A DNA stretch of 64,000 nucleotides from UBA9676 sp963741615 (GTDB lineage Bacteria; Actinomycetota; Actinomycetes; Streptosporangiales; Streptosporangiaceae). Positions within the stretch are counted from its first letter, which is position 1. Each line of letters starts with the position of its first letter. Under the pieces are notes generated by a model, which was not told the DNA's origin, ran no database searches, and saw only the letters and a list, made by a program, of their open reading frames with translations. Of this stretch, positions 16,617-25,587 are shown in pieces. The position numbers and the translations under genes are program-made. The stretch covers positions 310,001 to 374,000 of the forward strand of contig CAVUIU010000029.1 in NCBI GenBank assembly GCA_963741615.1, written 5' to 3'.

Positions 16617-19600
16617 ATGACCTCGAACCAGCAGACCCCAAGCCAGCCACAGCCGGTGGCCATCGTCGGCATCAGCGCGATCATGCCGGAAGCACCTACC
16701 GCGGCGGCGTTCTGGCACAACCTCACCGAGGGTCGCTACTGCATCACCGATGTCCCCAAGGACCGGTGGGACCCGGACCTGTACTACGACCCGGACCCGC
16801 GCGCGCCCGACAAGACATATTCGCGCATCGGCGGTTGGGTCCGCGAGTTCGCCTGGGATCCCATCGGGTGGAAACTGCCGATACCGCCGAAGGTTGCCGA
16901 ACAGATGGACGAGGGCCAGAAGTGGGCCGTCTCGGCGGCCCGCGCGGCGCTCATCGACGCTGGCTGGCCCCAGTGGAACGTAGACCCGGAGCGCGTCGCC
17001 GTGGTGATCGGCAACGCGCTCGGCGGTGACAAGCACTACCTGAGCAACCTCCGCATCAACCTGCCTGAGTTCATCCGGGACCTCAGCCGGTCGCCTGCGT
17101 TCGCCGAGCTGCCGGCCAGCGCCCGCGAGGCGATCGTCGCGGAGACCTCCACGGCTTTCCTCAGCCAGCTCCCGGAGATAAACGAGGACACAATGCCGGG
17201 CGAGCTCGCGAATATCCTGGCCGGCCGGATCGCGAACCTGCTCAACTTCCGCGGGCCCAGCTTCACCACCGACGCTGCCTGCGCGTCCGCGCTGGCCGCG
17301 CTCAGTGCCGCAGCGCGTGGGCTCGTCAACGGGCAGTACGACGCCGTCATCACGGGCGGGATCGACCGCAACATGATCGTCGGCGGGTTCGTGAAGTTCT
17401 GCAAGATCGGCGCGCTCTCGGCGACGGGAACGCGCCCGTTCGACGCTGGCGCGGACGGCTTCGTCATGGGTGAGGGCGCCGCGTTGTTCGTGCTCAAGCG
17501 GCTCGCCGACGCCGAACGCGACGGCGACCGGATCTATGCGGTGCTGCTCGGTGTCGCTGGGTCGAGCGACGGGAAGGGCAAGGGGATCACGGCCCCCAAC
17601 CCCGTCGGCCAGCGCCTAGCGGTGGAGCGGGCCTGGCGGAACGCCTGCGTCGAGCCGTCAACCGTGTCCTGCATCGAAGCACACGGCACGTCTACCCGCG
17701 CCGGCGACGCCTCCGAGCTGGAAAGCCTGACCTCCGTCTTCAGCGGCGATGGGATCCCACCGGGCTCGATCGCCCTTGGCTCGGTGAAGTCGAACATAGG
17801 CCACTTGAAGGCAGCGGCGGGCGCCGCGGGGCTGTTCAAGATGACCATGGCACTGCACGACAAGGTGCTGCCGCCGAGCCTGAACTTCCGCGACCCCAGC
17901 CCGAACGTCGACTGGGAGACCTCGCCTTTCCGCGTGAACACCGAGCTGCGTGACTGGCCGGCACCGGCGTGCGGCGTGCGGCGCGGCGGCGTCAGCGCGT
18001 TCGGCTTCGGCGGCACCAACTTCCACGTGGCTATGGAGGAGTACGTTCCCGGCAGGTACCGCGACACAGACCGGCGCACGTTCGCAGGAGCCGAGATCCC
18101 GGCAGCACAGCCAGCCGCCGTCATGTCTCCTTCCACGCTGGCGCCGCCGACCGCATCGGATGCGTCCGTCAAGGCGCCGCTCCGCGGAGCCCTCGTGGTG
18201 GGCGGCGACAGTGAGGCGGACGTGGCCGCCCAGCTGATGCAGGTCCGGGACCGGGCGGCGGCCGGCGACGCACCGGCGCCCAGGCCGCCGGACCCGGCCC
18301 TCGCCGGGGCCCCGGTGCGGGCCGCCATCGACTACGGCAGCCCGGCCGAGCTCGCCGACAAGGCGGGCAAGGCCGCGAAGGCGCTGACCGGCGGGAACCC
18401 GCAGGCGCTGAAGATACTGCGGGCCCGCGGCATCTTCATCGGCCACGGTCCCGCGCCGAAGGTGGCCTTCCTCTACACCGGGCAGGGCTCGCAGTACGTC
18501 AACATGCTCCGCGAGCTTCGCGAGACGCAGCCCATCGTGGCCCAGACGTTCGCGGAAGCCGACGAGATCACGGTGCCGCTGCTGGGCAAGCCGCTGAGCG
18601 AATACATCTTCATCGACGCCAACGACCCGGCCGCGGTCGCCCTGCTTGAGCAGCAGCTGCTGCAGACCGAGATCACCCAGCCGGCGGTGATGGCCAGCGA
18701 CCTGGCTCTCACCCGGCTGCTCGCGGGGTACGGCGTGCGGCCGGACATGGTGATGGGTCACAGCGTTGGCGAGTACGGGGCGCTCATGGCCGCGGGCGCG
18801 CTGTCGTTCGAGGCCACGCTGGAGGCGGTCAGCGCCCGTGGCCGCGAGATGGCGAGCCTGGACATCGCCGACCCGGGTGCGATGGCGGCCGTCATGGCCC
18901 CGCTCGACGAGATCGAGCGGATCCTCGCGTCGGCGGACGGCTATGTCGTCATGGCCAACATCAACAGCAATCACCAGGCCGTCATCGGCGGCACCACCGC
19001 GGCCGTCGAGCAGGCGATCGCGAAATTCGTCGAGGCCGGGTACACCGCCATCCGCATCCCGGTCAGCATGGCCTTCCACACTTCTATCGTCGCGCCGATC
19101 AGCGAGCCGCTGCGGCGGCAGCTCTCCAGGCTCGGGCTGAGGCCGCCGGTCATGCCGATCGTGGCCAACGTGGACGGCGAGTTCTATCCCGTCACCGGAC
19201 CCGACGTGACCGAGCGGATGCTCGACATCCTCGCCCGCCAGGTCGCGTCGCCGGTCCAGTTCGTCAAGGGCCTGCAGACCCTGTACGACGCCGGGGCGCG
19301 GGTGTTCATCGAGGTCGGGCCGAAGAAGGCACTGCAGGGCTTCGCCGACGACGTGCTCGGCGCCGACACCGACGTCTTCTCGCTGTTCACCAACCACCCG
19401 AAGTTCGGCGACGTCCCATCCTTCAACGCCGCGCTGTGCGGCCTGTACGCGGCGGGCCTCGGCTATCAGGCCACGCCGGCTTCCGCGCCTGCGCCCGCGT
19501 CTGTCCCCGCGCCCGCTGCCCGGCAGGCACCGCCGTCCAGGCAGGCGCCGGCCGCTGCGGCCCGGCCGGAACAGGCCCCGGCATCGACTGACCGGAGAAC

Positions 19601-22600
19601 CCCCATGTCCACTGACCGCTACGCCGAGCTCGGCCATCTGGTGGCCGACATCATCGACCAAGGCCGCCGCATCCTGGCGGGCGCTGGTGCATCGCAGGGC
19701 TTCGAACCCGCCCCGCATCCGGCCGGGCTGCCCACGGCGCCAGGCGGCGCGGCGCCACCGTCAACCGAACCGGTTGTCATCACCGGCGCAGCGCTCGGCC
19801 TCCCCGGCACCGAGCGGGTGTTCGACGACGAGAACGTCGCGCGCATCCTGTCCGGCCAGCAGTTCATCGACGTCATCCCACGCCAGGTCCGGCGCGATAT
19901 CGCCAATAAGCACATCATCCGGCTGGTGAAGAGCGAGGGAGGCACCCCGGTCTTCGAGACGATCGAGAGCGAGGGCGACGTCATCAAGCTGGCCGGCCGT
20001 TACGGATCCTTCGACGTCGTCGAGGAGTTCGGGGTCGACGCCGACCGCGACAAGGCGCTCGACTCCTGCACGCGGCTGGCCATCGGCGCGGGCCTGGACG
20101 CGCTGCGGGACGCGGGCATCCCACTGGTGCAGCACTACCACACCACCACGCTCGGGACCCAGCTGCCCGATCGCTGGGGACTGCCCGGCGAGATGCGCGA
20201 CGACACCGGTATCGTCTTCGCCTCCGCGTTCCCGGGTTACCCGTCGTTCGTGTCCGATCTCAACCGTTACCACGAGGACCGCACCCGCAGGCACGAGCTC
20301 GCGACGCTGGAGGATGTGCGCCAGCGGATGAGCGGGCAGGACCCGGCGGCCGGCGAGGTGGACAGGCGTATCGCCGAACTGCGCCACACGCTGCAAGCCG
20401 AGCCCTTCACCTTCGATCGCCGCTTCCTGTTCCGGACCCTGCCGATGGGCCACTCGCAGTTCGCGGAGGTCATCGGCGCGCGGGGCCCGAACACGGGGCT
20501 GAACGCGGCATGCGCGAGCACCGCGCAGGCACTGTGTGTCGCCGAGGACTGGATCCGGTCGGGCCGCTGCCGCCGGGTGGTGGTGGTGTCCGCGGACGAC
20601 ATCGCCTCCGACGACCTGCTGCCCTGGACCGGTTCCGGCTTCCTGGCCAGCGGCGCGGCAGCGACCGATGACGTGGTCGAGGACGCGGCCCTGCCCTTCG
20701 ACAAGCGCAGGCACGGGATGATCATTGGCTCCGGTGCCGCCGCACTCGTGGTGGAGTCCGCGGACGCGGCGCGCGAGCGCGGCATCCGGCCGATCTGCGA
20801 GGTGCTCGCGGCGGTCACCGCCAACAGTGCGTTCCACGGCACCAGGCTCGACGTCGAGCACATCGGCCAGGTGATGGAGCAGCTGATCAGCCAGGCTGAG
20901 CGGCGTGGCATCGACCGCCACGCCATCGCGGGCCAGACGATGTTCATGTCACACGAGACCTACACGCCCGCCCGCGGCGGCAGCGCGTCGGCGGAGATAA
21001 ACGCCCTGCGTAAGACGTTCGGCCCGGACGCGGACGCGATCGTCATCGCGAACACGAAGGGCTTCACCGGTCACGCCATGGGGGCGGGGATCGAAGAGGT
21101 CGTGGCCGTCAAGGCGCTGGAGACCGGGATCGTCCCGCCGGTGCCGAACTTCCGCGAGATCGATCCGGAACTCGGCCAGCTGAACCTGTCCCGCGGCGGT
21201 GCCTACCCGGTCACCTACGCCCTCCGGCTCGCCGCCGGCTTCGGCTCGCAGATCGCGATGGCGCTGCTGCGCTGGGTCGAGCCTGCGGATGGCCGGCGGC
21301 ACGCGCCAAGCGAGCTTGGCTTCGCCTACCGTGTCGCCGACGAGGCGGCCTGGCGTTCGTGGCTTGCCCGCGTGAGCGGCCGCGACGATGCTGAGCTGGA
21401 GGTCGTCCAGCGCAGGTTGCGGGTCAGGGTTGACGGCGTGCCCGCAGCCCCCGCAGCACCCGCGGCGGCCGGGACGGCCAGGGGCGCCACGACCGCTGCG
21501 GTCCAGGGCGACGGACACGCACCGGTCCAGGCGCCCGCCGCGGCGGTGACGCTGCCCGCGGCTGCCGCAACCGTTGCGGCGCCCGCGCCTGCCGCATGGG
21601 CACCACCCGCGCCGGCACCGGTGCCGGCCGCGGCTCCCGTCCCCGCCGTGGCGGCGCCCACGGCACCGGCGCCGACTCCGGAGCCGGCCGCGGCACCGGC
21701 GGATCCGGTGGTGACTGCCGTTGTCGATGTTGTCGAGCGGCTGACGGGTTACCCGCGGGAGCTGCTGGATCTGGACCTGGATCTGGAGGCTGACCTTGGC
21801 GTTGACACCGTCAAGCAGGCTGAGGTCTTCGCCGCGGTCCGGGAGCAGTTCGGCATCGCCCGCGACGACAATCTCAAGCTGCGTGACTTCCCGACCCTGG
21901 TGCACGTGATCGGCTTCGTCCGCGACCGTGCCAACCTGCCCGAGGCACCGCCGGCACCACCGGCCGCGCCGGCACCCGCCGTGGCGGCGCCCACGGCACC
22001 GGCGCCGACTCCGGAGCCGGCCGCGGCACCGGCGGATCCGGTGGTGACTGCCGTTGTCGATGTTGTCGAGCGGCTGACGGGTTACCCGCGGGAGCTGCTG
22101 GATCTGGACCTGGATCTGGAGGCTGACCTTGGCGTTGACACCGTCAAGCAGGCTGAGGTCTTCGCCGCGGTCCGGGAGCAGTTCGGCATCGCCCGCGACG
22201 ACAATCTCAAGCTGCGTGACTTCCCGACCCTGGTGCACGTGATCGGCTTCGTCCGCGACCGTGCCAACCTGCCCGAGGCACCGCCGGCACCACCGGCCGC
22301 GCCGGCACCCGCCGTGGCGGCGCCCACGGCACCGGCGCCGACTCCGGAGCCGGCCGCGGCACCGGCGGATCCGGTGGTGACTGCCGTTGTCGATGTTGTC
22401 GAGCGGCTGACGGGTTACCCGCGGGAGCTGCTGGATCTGGACCTGGATCTGGAGGCTGACCTTGGCGTTGACACCGTCAAGCAGGCTGAGGTCTTCGCCG
22501 CGGTCCGGGAGCAGTTCGGCATCGCCCGCGACGACAATCTCAAGCTGCGTGACTTCCCGACCCTGGTGCACGTGATCGGCTTCGTCCGCGACCGTGCCAA

Positions 22601-25538
22601 CCTGCCCGAGGCACCGCCGGCACCACCGGCCGCGCCGGCACCCGCCGTGGCGGCGCCCACGGCACCGGCGCCGACTCCGGAGCCGGCCGCGGCACCGGCG
22701 GATCCGGTGGTGACTGCCGTTGTCGATGTTGTCGAGCGGCTGACGGGTTACCCGCGGGAGCTGCTGGATCTGGACCTGGATCTGGAGGCTGACCTTGGCG
22801 TTGACACCGTCAAGCAGGCTGAGGTCTTCGCCGCGGTCCGGGAGCAGTTCGGCATCGCCCGCGACGACAATCTCAAGCTGCGTGACTTCCCGACCCTGGT
22901 GCACGTGATCGGCTTCGTCCGCGACCGTGCGCCAGCCGGGGCAGGCTCGGCTGCGACAGAGGCGGAAGCGGAGGCGGCCAGCGCCGCACCAGCGGCCGCC
23001 GTGCCCATGTCCGCACCCGCGTTCACTGGCGATGTGTCCGCGGCGGAGCGGCTGCCGCGGCGGATACCCGTGCCCGTGCTGCGGCCACCCGCGGGAGCGT
23101 GCAAGCCCACCGGCGTGACGCTGGACGCCACCAAGCGGGTCGTCGTGATGGCCGACGAAGGCGGCGTTGCCCAGGCGCTGGTCAAGCGTCTCGGTGCGCT
23201 CGGCGTCACGACGCTGGTCCTCAAGGCGGGCTGCGTGACAGCGGATATCGAGACACAGCTGAGCACATGGCTCGCCGACGGGCCGGTGCACGGCGTGTAC
23301 TGGCTCGCCGCCCTCGATGCCGAGCCGGCGATCACCGAACTCGACCTGGCCGGCTGGCGCGAAGCGCTGCGGCGCCGGGTGAAGAACCTGCACGCAGCGG
23401 TGCGCCAGCTGGACATCGCCGACCAGCTCGGGGCGCCCGGGACCTTCCTCGTGGCAGCGACCCGTCTCGGTGGTTACCACGGGTACGACGAGGCGGGGGC
23501 CGTGGCACCGCTCGGCGGAGCGGTCAGCGGCTTCACCAAGGCCTACCGGCGCGAACGGCCGGATGTCCTCGCCAAGGTGGTCGACTTCCCCGTCAGCCGG
23601 AAGACGGCCGCACTCGCCGACATGCTCATCGAGGAGACACAGTGTGATCCGGGTGCCATGGAGATCGGCCGTGCCGGTGGCCGCCGCTTCGCGGTGGGTC
23701 TTCGTGAGGTGCCGTTCGCCGATGGACAGGGCGGCATGGCGCTTGGCGGCGAGACCGTGTTCGCCGTTACCGGGGCGGCCGGGGCCATCGTGTCGGCGAT
23801 CGTCGCGGACCTGGCCAAGGCCAGCGGCGGCACGTTCCATCTGCTCGACCTGACGCCAGAGCCCGATCCGGCCGACGAGGACCTGATCCGGTTCGCGACC
23901 GACAAGGATGGCCTCAAGAAGATCATCGCCGAGCGGCTCGCGGCGAGCGGCAAGCGGCCAACGCCGGTGCTGATCGAGCGGGAACTGAGCGGCTACGAGC
24001 GGCTGTATTCGGCCCTGACCGCCATCCAGGCGGTGCGTGAGGCCGGCGGCGAAGCCTACTACCACGCCGTCGATCTGACCGATCCGGACGCTGTCGGCGG
24101 CGTGATGGCCAGCATCCGCGAACGGCACGGGCGCATCGATGTCCTGCTGCACGCGGCGGGCCTCGAAATCAGCCGCGCGATCGCGGACAAGGAAGCCCGC
24201 GAGTTCAATCTGGTCTTCGACGTCAAGAGCGACGGCTGGTTCAACCTGCTGCACGCGGCCGGCGATCTGCCGATCGGCGCGACGGTGGTGTTCAGCTCGG
24301 TGGCCGGCCGGTTCGGGAACGCCGGCCAGACCGACTACAGCGCGGCGAACGACCTGCTGTGCAAGACGACGTCGAGCTTCCGCACCACCCGGCCGGGCAC
24401 GCGCGGGATCGCGCTCGACTGGACGGCATGGGGCGGTATCGGCATGGCGACCCGCGGTTCCATCCCCAAGGTGATGGAGATGGCCGGCATCGACATGCTG
24501 CCTCCCGAGGCGGGAATCGCCTGGATCGGGCACGAGCTGACGGCTGGCCCGTACCGCGGCGAGGTCGTCGTCGCCGGGAAGCTCGGCATCATGATGGCTG
24601 AGCTCGACCCCACCGGCGGGCTCGATGTCGCTGCCGTCGACACGAGCGGCAGCGGTCCGATGATCGGGCAGATCACCGGCATGGGGGTCTACTCCGGGCT
24701 GACCGCGGAGACGACCCTGGACCCCGCTACCCAGCCGTTCCTCAACGATCATAGGATTGATGGCACACCGGTGCTTCCCGGGGTGATGGGTATCGAGGCG
24801 TTCGCCGCTCTCGCCCAGCTGGCGGTGCCGGACCTGCACGTCGCCGGGGTCGAGCAGATGGAGTACCACGCGCCGGTGAAGTTCTATCGTGACGAGCCGC
24901 GGACCTTGACTCTGCGGGCAGTCATCCGGCCTTCCGGGGACGGCGTGGTCGCGGACTGCTCGCTCAGCGCCTCGCGCAGCCTCAAGGGTGAGCAGACACC
25001 CAAGTGGACGACGCACTTCACGGGCAGCGTGCGGCTCACGGCCGAGCCGCCCGCGCACGAGCGTGACGAGACGCCGACCAAGCAGCCGGATGTGTGCGCT
25101 GCGCACGACGACATCTACCGTGTGTACTTCCACGGGCCGGCGTATCAGGTCCTGGACGACGGCTGGCGGTTCGACGGCGGCGCTGTCGGCAGGTTCGCGG
25201 CTGACCTGCCCGCCGCGCACGTGCCGGAGACCGATCCCACCGCGACGCAGCCGCGGCTCGCCGAGCTCTGCTTCCAGACCGCCGGGCTGTGGGAGATCGG
25301 CACGACCGGGCAGATGTCACTGCCCGCCCACGCCGACATGATCGCCACGCTGGGCAGGCCGCAGCCGGGAGTGCCGCTGTTCGCGGTCGTGCATCCCGTG
25401 GGCGAGGGTCGTTTCGACTGCCGCGTCGTGGACGCCAGCGGCGACGTCCTTGTCCGCATGGACGGTTACCGGACGGTCCAGGTAGGCCCGCTGGCAGACG
25501 ACGTGCTCGGGCCCATCCGCACCGCGATGTCCGGGTAG
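16617..25538 (+). CDS. Giant iterative PKS/PUFA-synthase-like protein: KS-AT-KS-ACPx4-KR-DH
   Basis: A 2,973-residue megasynthase. Domains by sequence: ketosynthase 1 (~12-480; Cys222 in TTDAACASA, HGTSTRAGDASE, GSVKSNIGHLKAAAG); acyltransferase (~620-900; Ser716 in GHSVGEY); a Pro/Ala linker; a second ketosynthase (~1050-1550; Cys1299 in NAACASTAQ, His in SHETYTPARGG, NTKGFTGHAMGAG); four acyl-carrier repeats (~1695-2110, period 111 residues); ketoreductase (~2150-2640; TGAAGAI at 2385, SS at 2560-2561, Tyr2574 in TDYSAAN); dehydratase hotdog (~2680-2960; His2712 in NDHRIDGTPVLPG). No enoylreductase, methyltransferase or thioesterase. Tandem ACPs and KR-DH order recall PfaA of PUFA synthases, but the in-line second KS differs. 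Each ACP has Thr in DLGVDTVKQ in place of Ser. Likely makes a polyene or hydroxylated fatty chain iteratively. Confidence 0.9.
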   Translation: MTSNQQTPSQPQPVAIVGISAIMPEAPTAAAFWHNLTEGRYCITDVPKDRWDPDLYYDPDPRAPDKTYSRIGGWVREFAWDPIGWKLPIPPKVAEQMDEGQKWAVSAARAALIDAGWPQWNVDPERVAVVIGNALGGDKHYLSNLRINLPEFIRDLSRSPAFAELPASAREAIVAETSTAFLSQLPEINEDTMPGELANILAGRIANLLNFRGPSFTTDAACASALAALSAAARGLVNGQYDAVITGGIDRNMIVGGFVKFCKIGALSATGTRPFDAGADGFVMGEGAALFVLKRLADAERDGDRIYAVLLGVAGSSDGKGKGITAPNPVGQRLAVERAWRNACVEPSTVSCIEAHGTSTRAGDASELESLTSVFSGDGIPPGSIALGSVKSNIGHLKAAAGAAGLFKMTMALHDKVLPPSLNFRDPSPNVDWETSPFRVNTELRDWPAPACGVRRGGVSAFGFGGTNFHVAMEEYVPGRYRDTDRRTFAGAEIPAAQPAAVMSPSTLAPPTASDASVKAPLRGALVVGGDSEADVAAQLMQVRDRAAAGDAPAPRPPDPALAGAPVRAAIDYGSPAELADKAGKAAKALTGGNPQALKILRARGIFIGHGPAPKVAFLYTGQGSQYVNMLRELRETQPIVAQTFAEADEITVPLLGKPLSEYIFIDANDPAAVALLEQQLLQTEITQPAVMASDLALTRLLAGYGVRPDMVMGHSVGEYGALMAAGALSFEATLEAVSARGREMASLDIADPGAMAAVMAPLDEIERILASADGYVVMANINSNHQAVIGGTTAAVEQAIAKFVEAGYTAIRIPVSMAFHTSIVAPISEPLRRQLSRLGLRPPVMPIVANVDGEFYPVTGPDVTERMLDILARQVASPVQFVKGLQTLYDAGARVFIEVGPKKALQGFADDVLGADTDVFSLFTNHPKFGDVPSFNAALCGLYAAGLGYQATPASAPAPASVPAPAARQAPPSRQAPAAAARPEQAPASTDRRTPMSTDRYAELGHLVADIIDQGRRILAGAGASQGFEPAPHPAGLPTAPGGAAPPSTEPVVITGAALGLPGTERVFDDENVARILSGQQFIDVIPRQVRRDIANKHIIRLVKSEGGTPVFETIESEGDVIKLAGRYGSFDVVEEFGVDADRDKALDSCTRLAIGAGLDALRDAGIPLVQHYHTTTLGTQLPDRWGLPGEMRDDTGIVFASAFPGYPSFVSDLNRYHEDRTRRHELATLEDVRQRMSGQDPAAGEVDRRIAELRHTLQAEPFTFDRRFLFRTLPMGHSQFAEVIGARGPNTGLNAACASTAQALCVAEDWIRSGRCRRVVVVSADDIASDDLLPWTGSGFLASGAAATDDVVEDAALPFDKRRHGMIIGSGAAALVVESADAARERGIRPICEVLAAVTANSAFHGTRLDVEHIGQVMEQLISQAERRGIDRHAIAGQTMFMSHETYTPARGGSASAEINALRKTFGPDADAIVIANTKGFTGHAMGAGIEEVVAVKALETGIVPPVPNFREIDPELGQLNLSRGGAYPVTYALRLAAGFGSQIAMALLRWVEPADGRRHAPSELGFAYRVADEAAWRSWLARVSGRDDAELEVVQRRLRVRVDGVPAAPAAPAAAGTARGATTAAVQGDGHAPVQAPAAAVTLPAAAATVAAPAPAAWAPPAPAPVPAAAPVPAVAAPTAPAPTPEPAAAPADPVVTAVVDVVERLTGYPRELLDLDLDLEADLGVDTVKQAEVFAAVREQFGIARDDNLKLRDFPTLVHVIGFVRDRANLPEAPPAPPAAPAPAVAAPTAPAPTPEPAAAPADPVVTAVVDVVERLTGYPRELLDLDLDLEADLGVDTVKQAEVFAAVREQFGIARDDNLKLRDFPTLVHVIGFVRDRANLPEAPPAPPAAPAPAVAAPTAPAPTPEPAAAPADPVVTAVVDVVERLTGYPRELLDLDLDLEADLGVDTVKQAEVFAAVREQFGIARDDNLKLRDFPTLVHVIGFVRDRANLPEAPPAPPAAPAPAVAAPTAPAPTPEPAAAPADPVVTAVVDVVERLTGYPRELLDLDLDLEADLGVDTVKQAEVFAAVREQFGIARDDNLKLRDFPTLVHVIGFVRDRAPAGAGSAATEAEAEAASAAPAAAVPMSAPAFTGDVSAAERLPRRIPVPVLRPPAGACKPTGVTLDATKRVVVMADEGGVAQALVKRLGALGVTTLVLKAGCVTADIETQLSTWLADGPVHGVYWLAALDAEPAITELDLAGWREALRRRVKNLHAAVRQLDIADQLGAPGTFLVAATRLGGYHGYDEAGAVAPLGGAVSGFTKAYRRERPDVLAKVVDFPVSRKTAALADMLIEETQCDPGAMEIGRAGGRRFAVGLREVPFADGQGGMALGGETVFAVTGAAGAIVSAIVADLAKASGGTFHLLDLTPEPDPADEDLIRFATDKDGLKKIIAERLAASGKRPTPVLIERELSGYERLYSALTAIQAVREAGGEAYYHAVDLTDPDAVGGVMASIRERHGRIDVLLHAAGLEISRAIADKEAREFNLVFDVKSDGWFNLLHAAGDLPIGATVVFSSVAGRFGNAGQTDYSAANDLLCKTTSSFRTTRPGTRGIALDWTAWGGIGMATRGSIPKVMEMAGIDMLPPEAGIAWIGHELTAGPYRGEVVVAGKLGIMMAELDPTGGLDVAAVDTSGSGPMIGQITGMGVYSGLTAETTLDPATQPFLNDHRIDGTPVLPGVMGIEAFAALAQLAVPDLHVAGVEQMEYHAPVKFYRDEPRTLTLRAVIRPSGDGVVADCSLSASRSLKGEQTPKWTTHFTGSVRLTAEPPAHERDETPTKQPDVCAAHDDIYRVYFHGPAYQVLDDGWRFDGGAVGRFAADLPAAHVPETDPTATQPRLAELCFQTAGLWEIGTTGQMSLPAHADMIATLGRPQPGVPLFAVVHPVGEGRFDCRVVDASGDVLVRMDGYRTVQVGPLADDVLGPIRTAMSG
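21642..22930 (+). repeat. Four tandem ACP-encoding repeats, 333-bp period
   Basis: Within the megasynthase, a 333-bp unit (linker APTAPAPTPEPAAAPADP plus one ACP) occurs 3.9 times in direct tandem: 21642-21974, 21975-22307, 22308-22640 and 22641-22930. By eye the copies are identical at DNA level, including all third codon positions. Thr that replaces the phosphopantetheine Ser lies at residues 1731, 1842, 1953 and 2064. Such identity implies recent amplification or gene conversion. The copy number could also be wrong in a short-read assembly. Confidence 0.95.
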
Positions 25539-25587
25539 CGGCCGCGTGATGAGGCAATCCCGAACCCCTAACCCCAAGGAGCCAGAG

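Noticed and set aside
20949..25220. Very long antisense open frame (~1,400 codons) under the megasynthase
   Set aside because: It is a by-product of high GC and codon bias; no plausible domains, Arg/Gly-rich composition, and it includes the repeat region in antisense.
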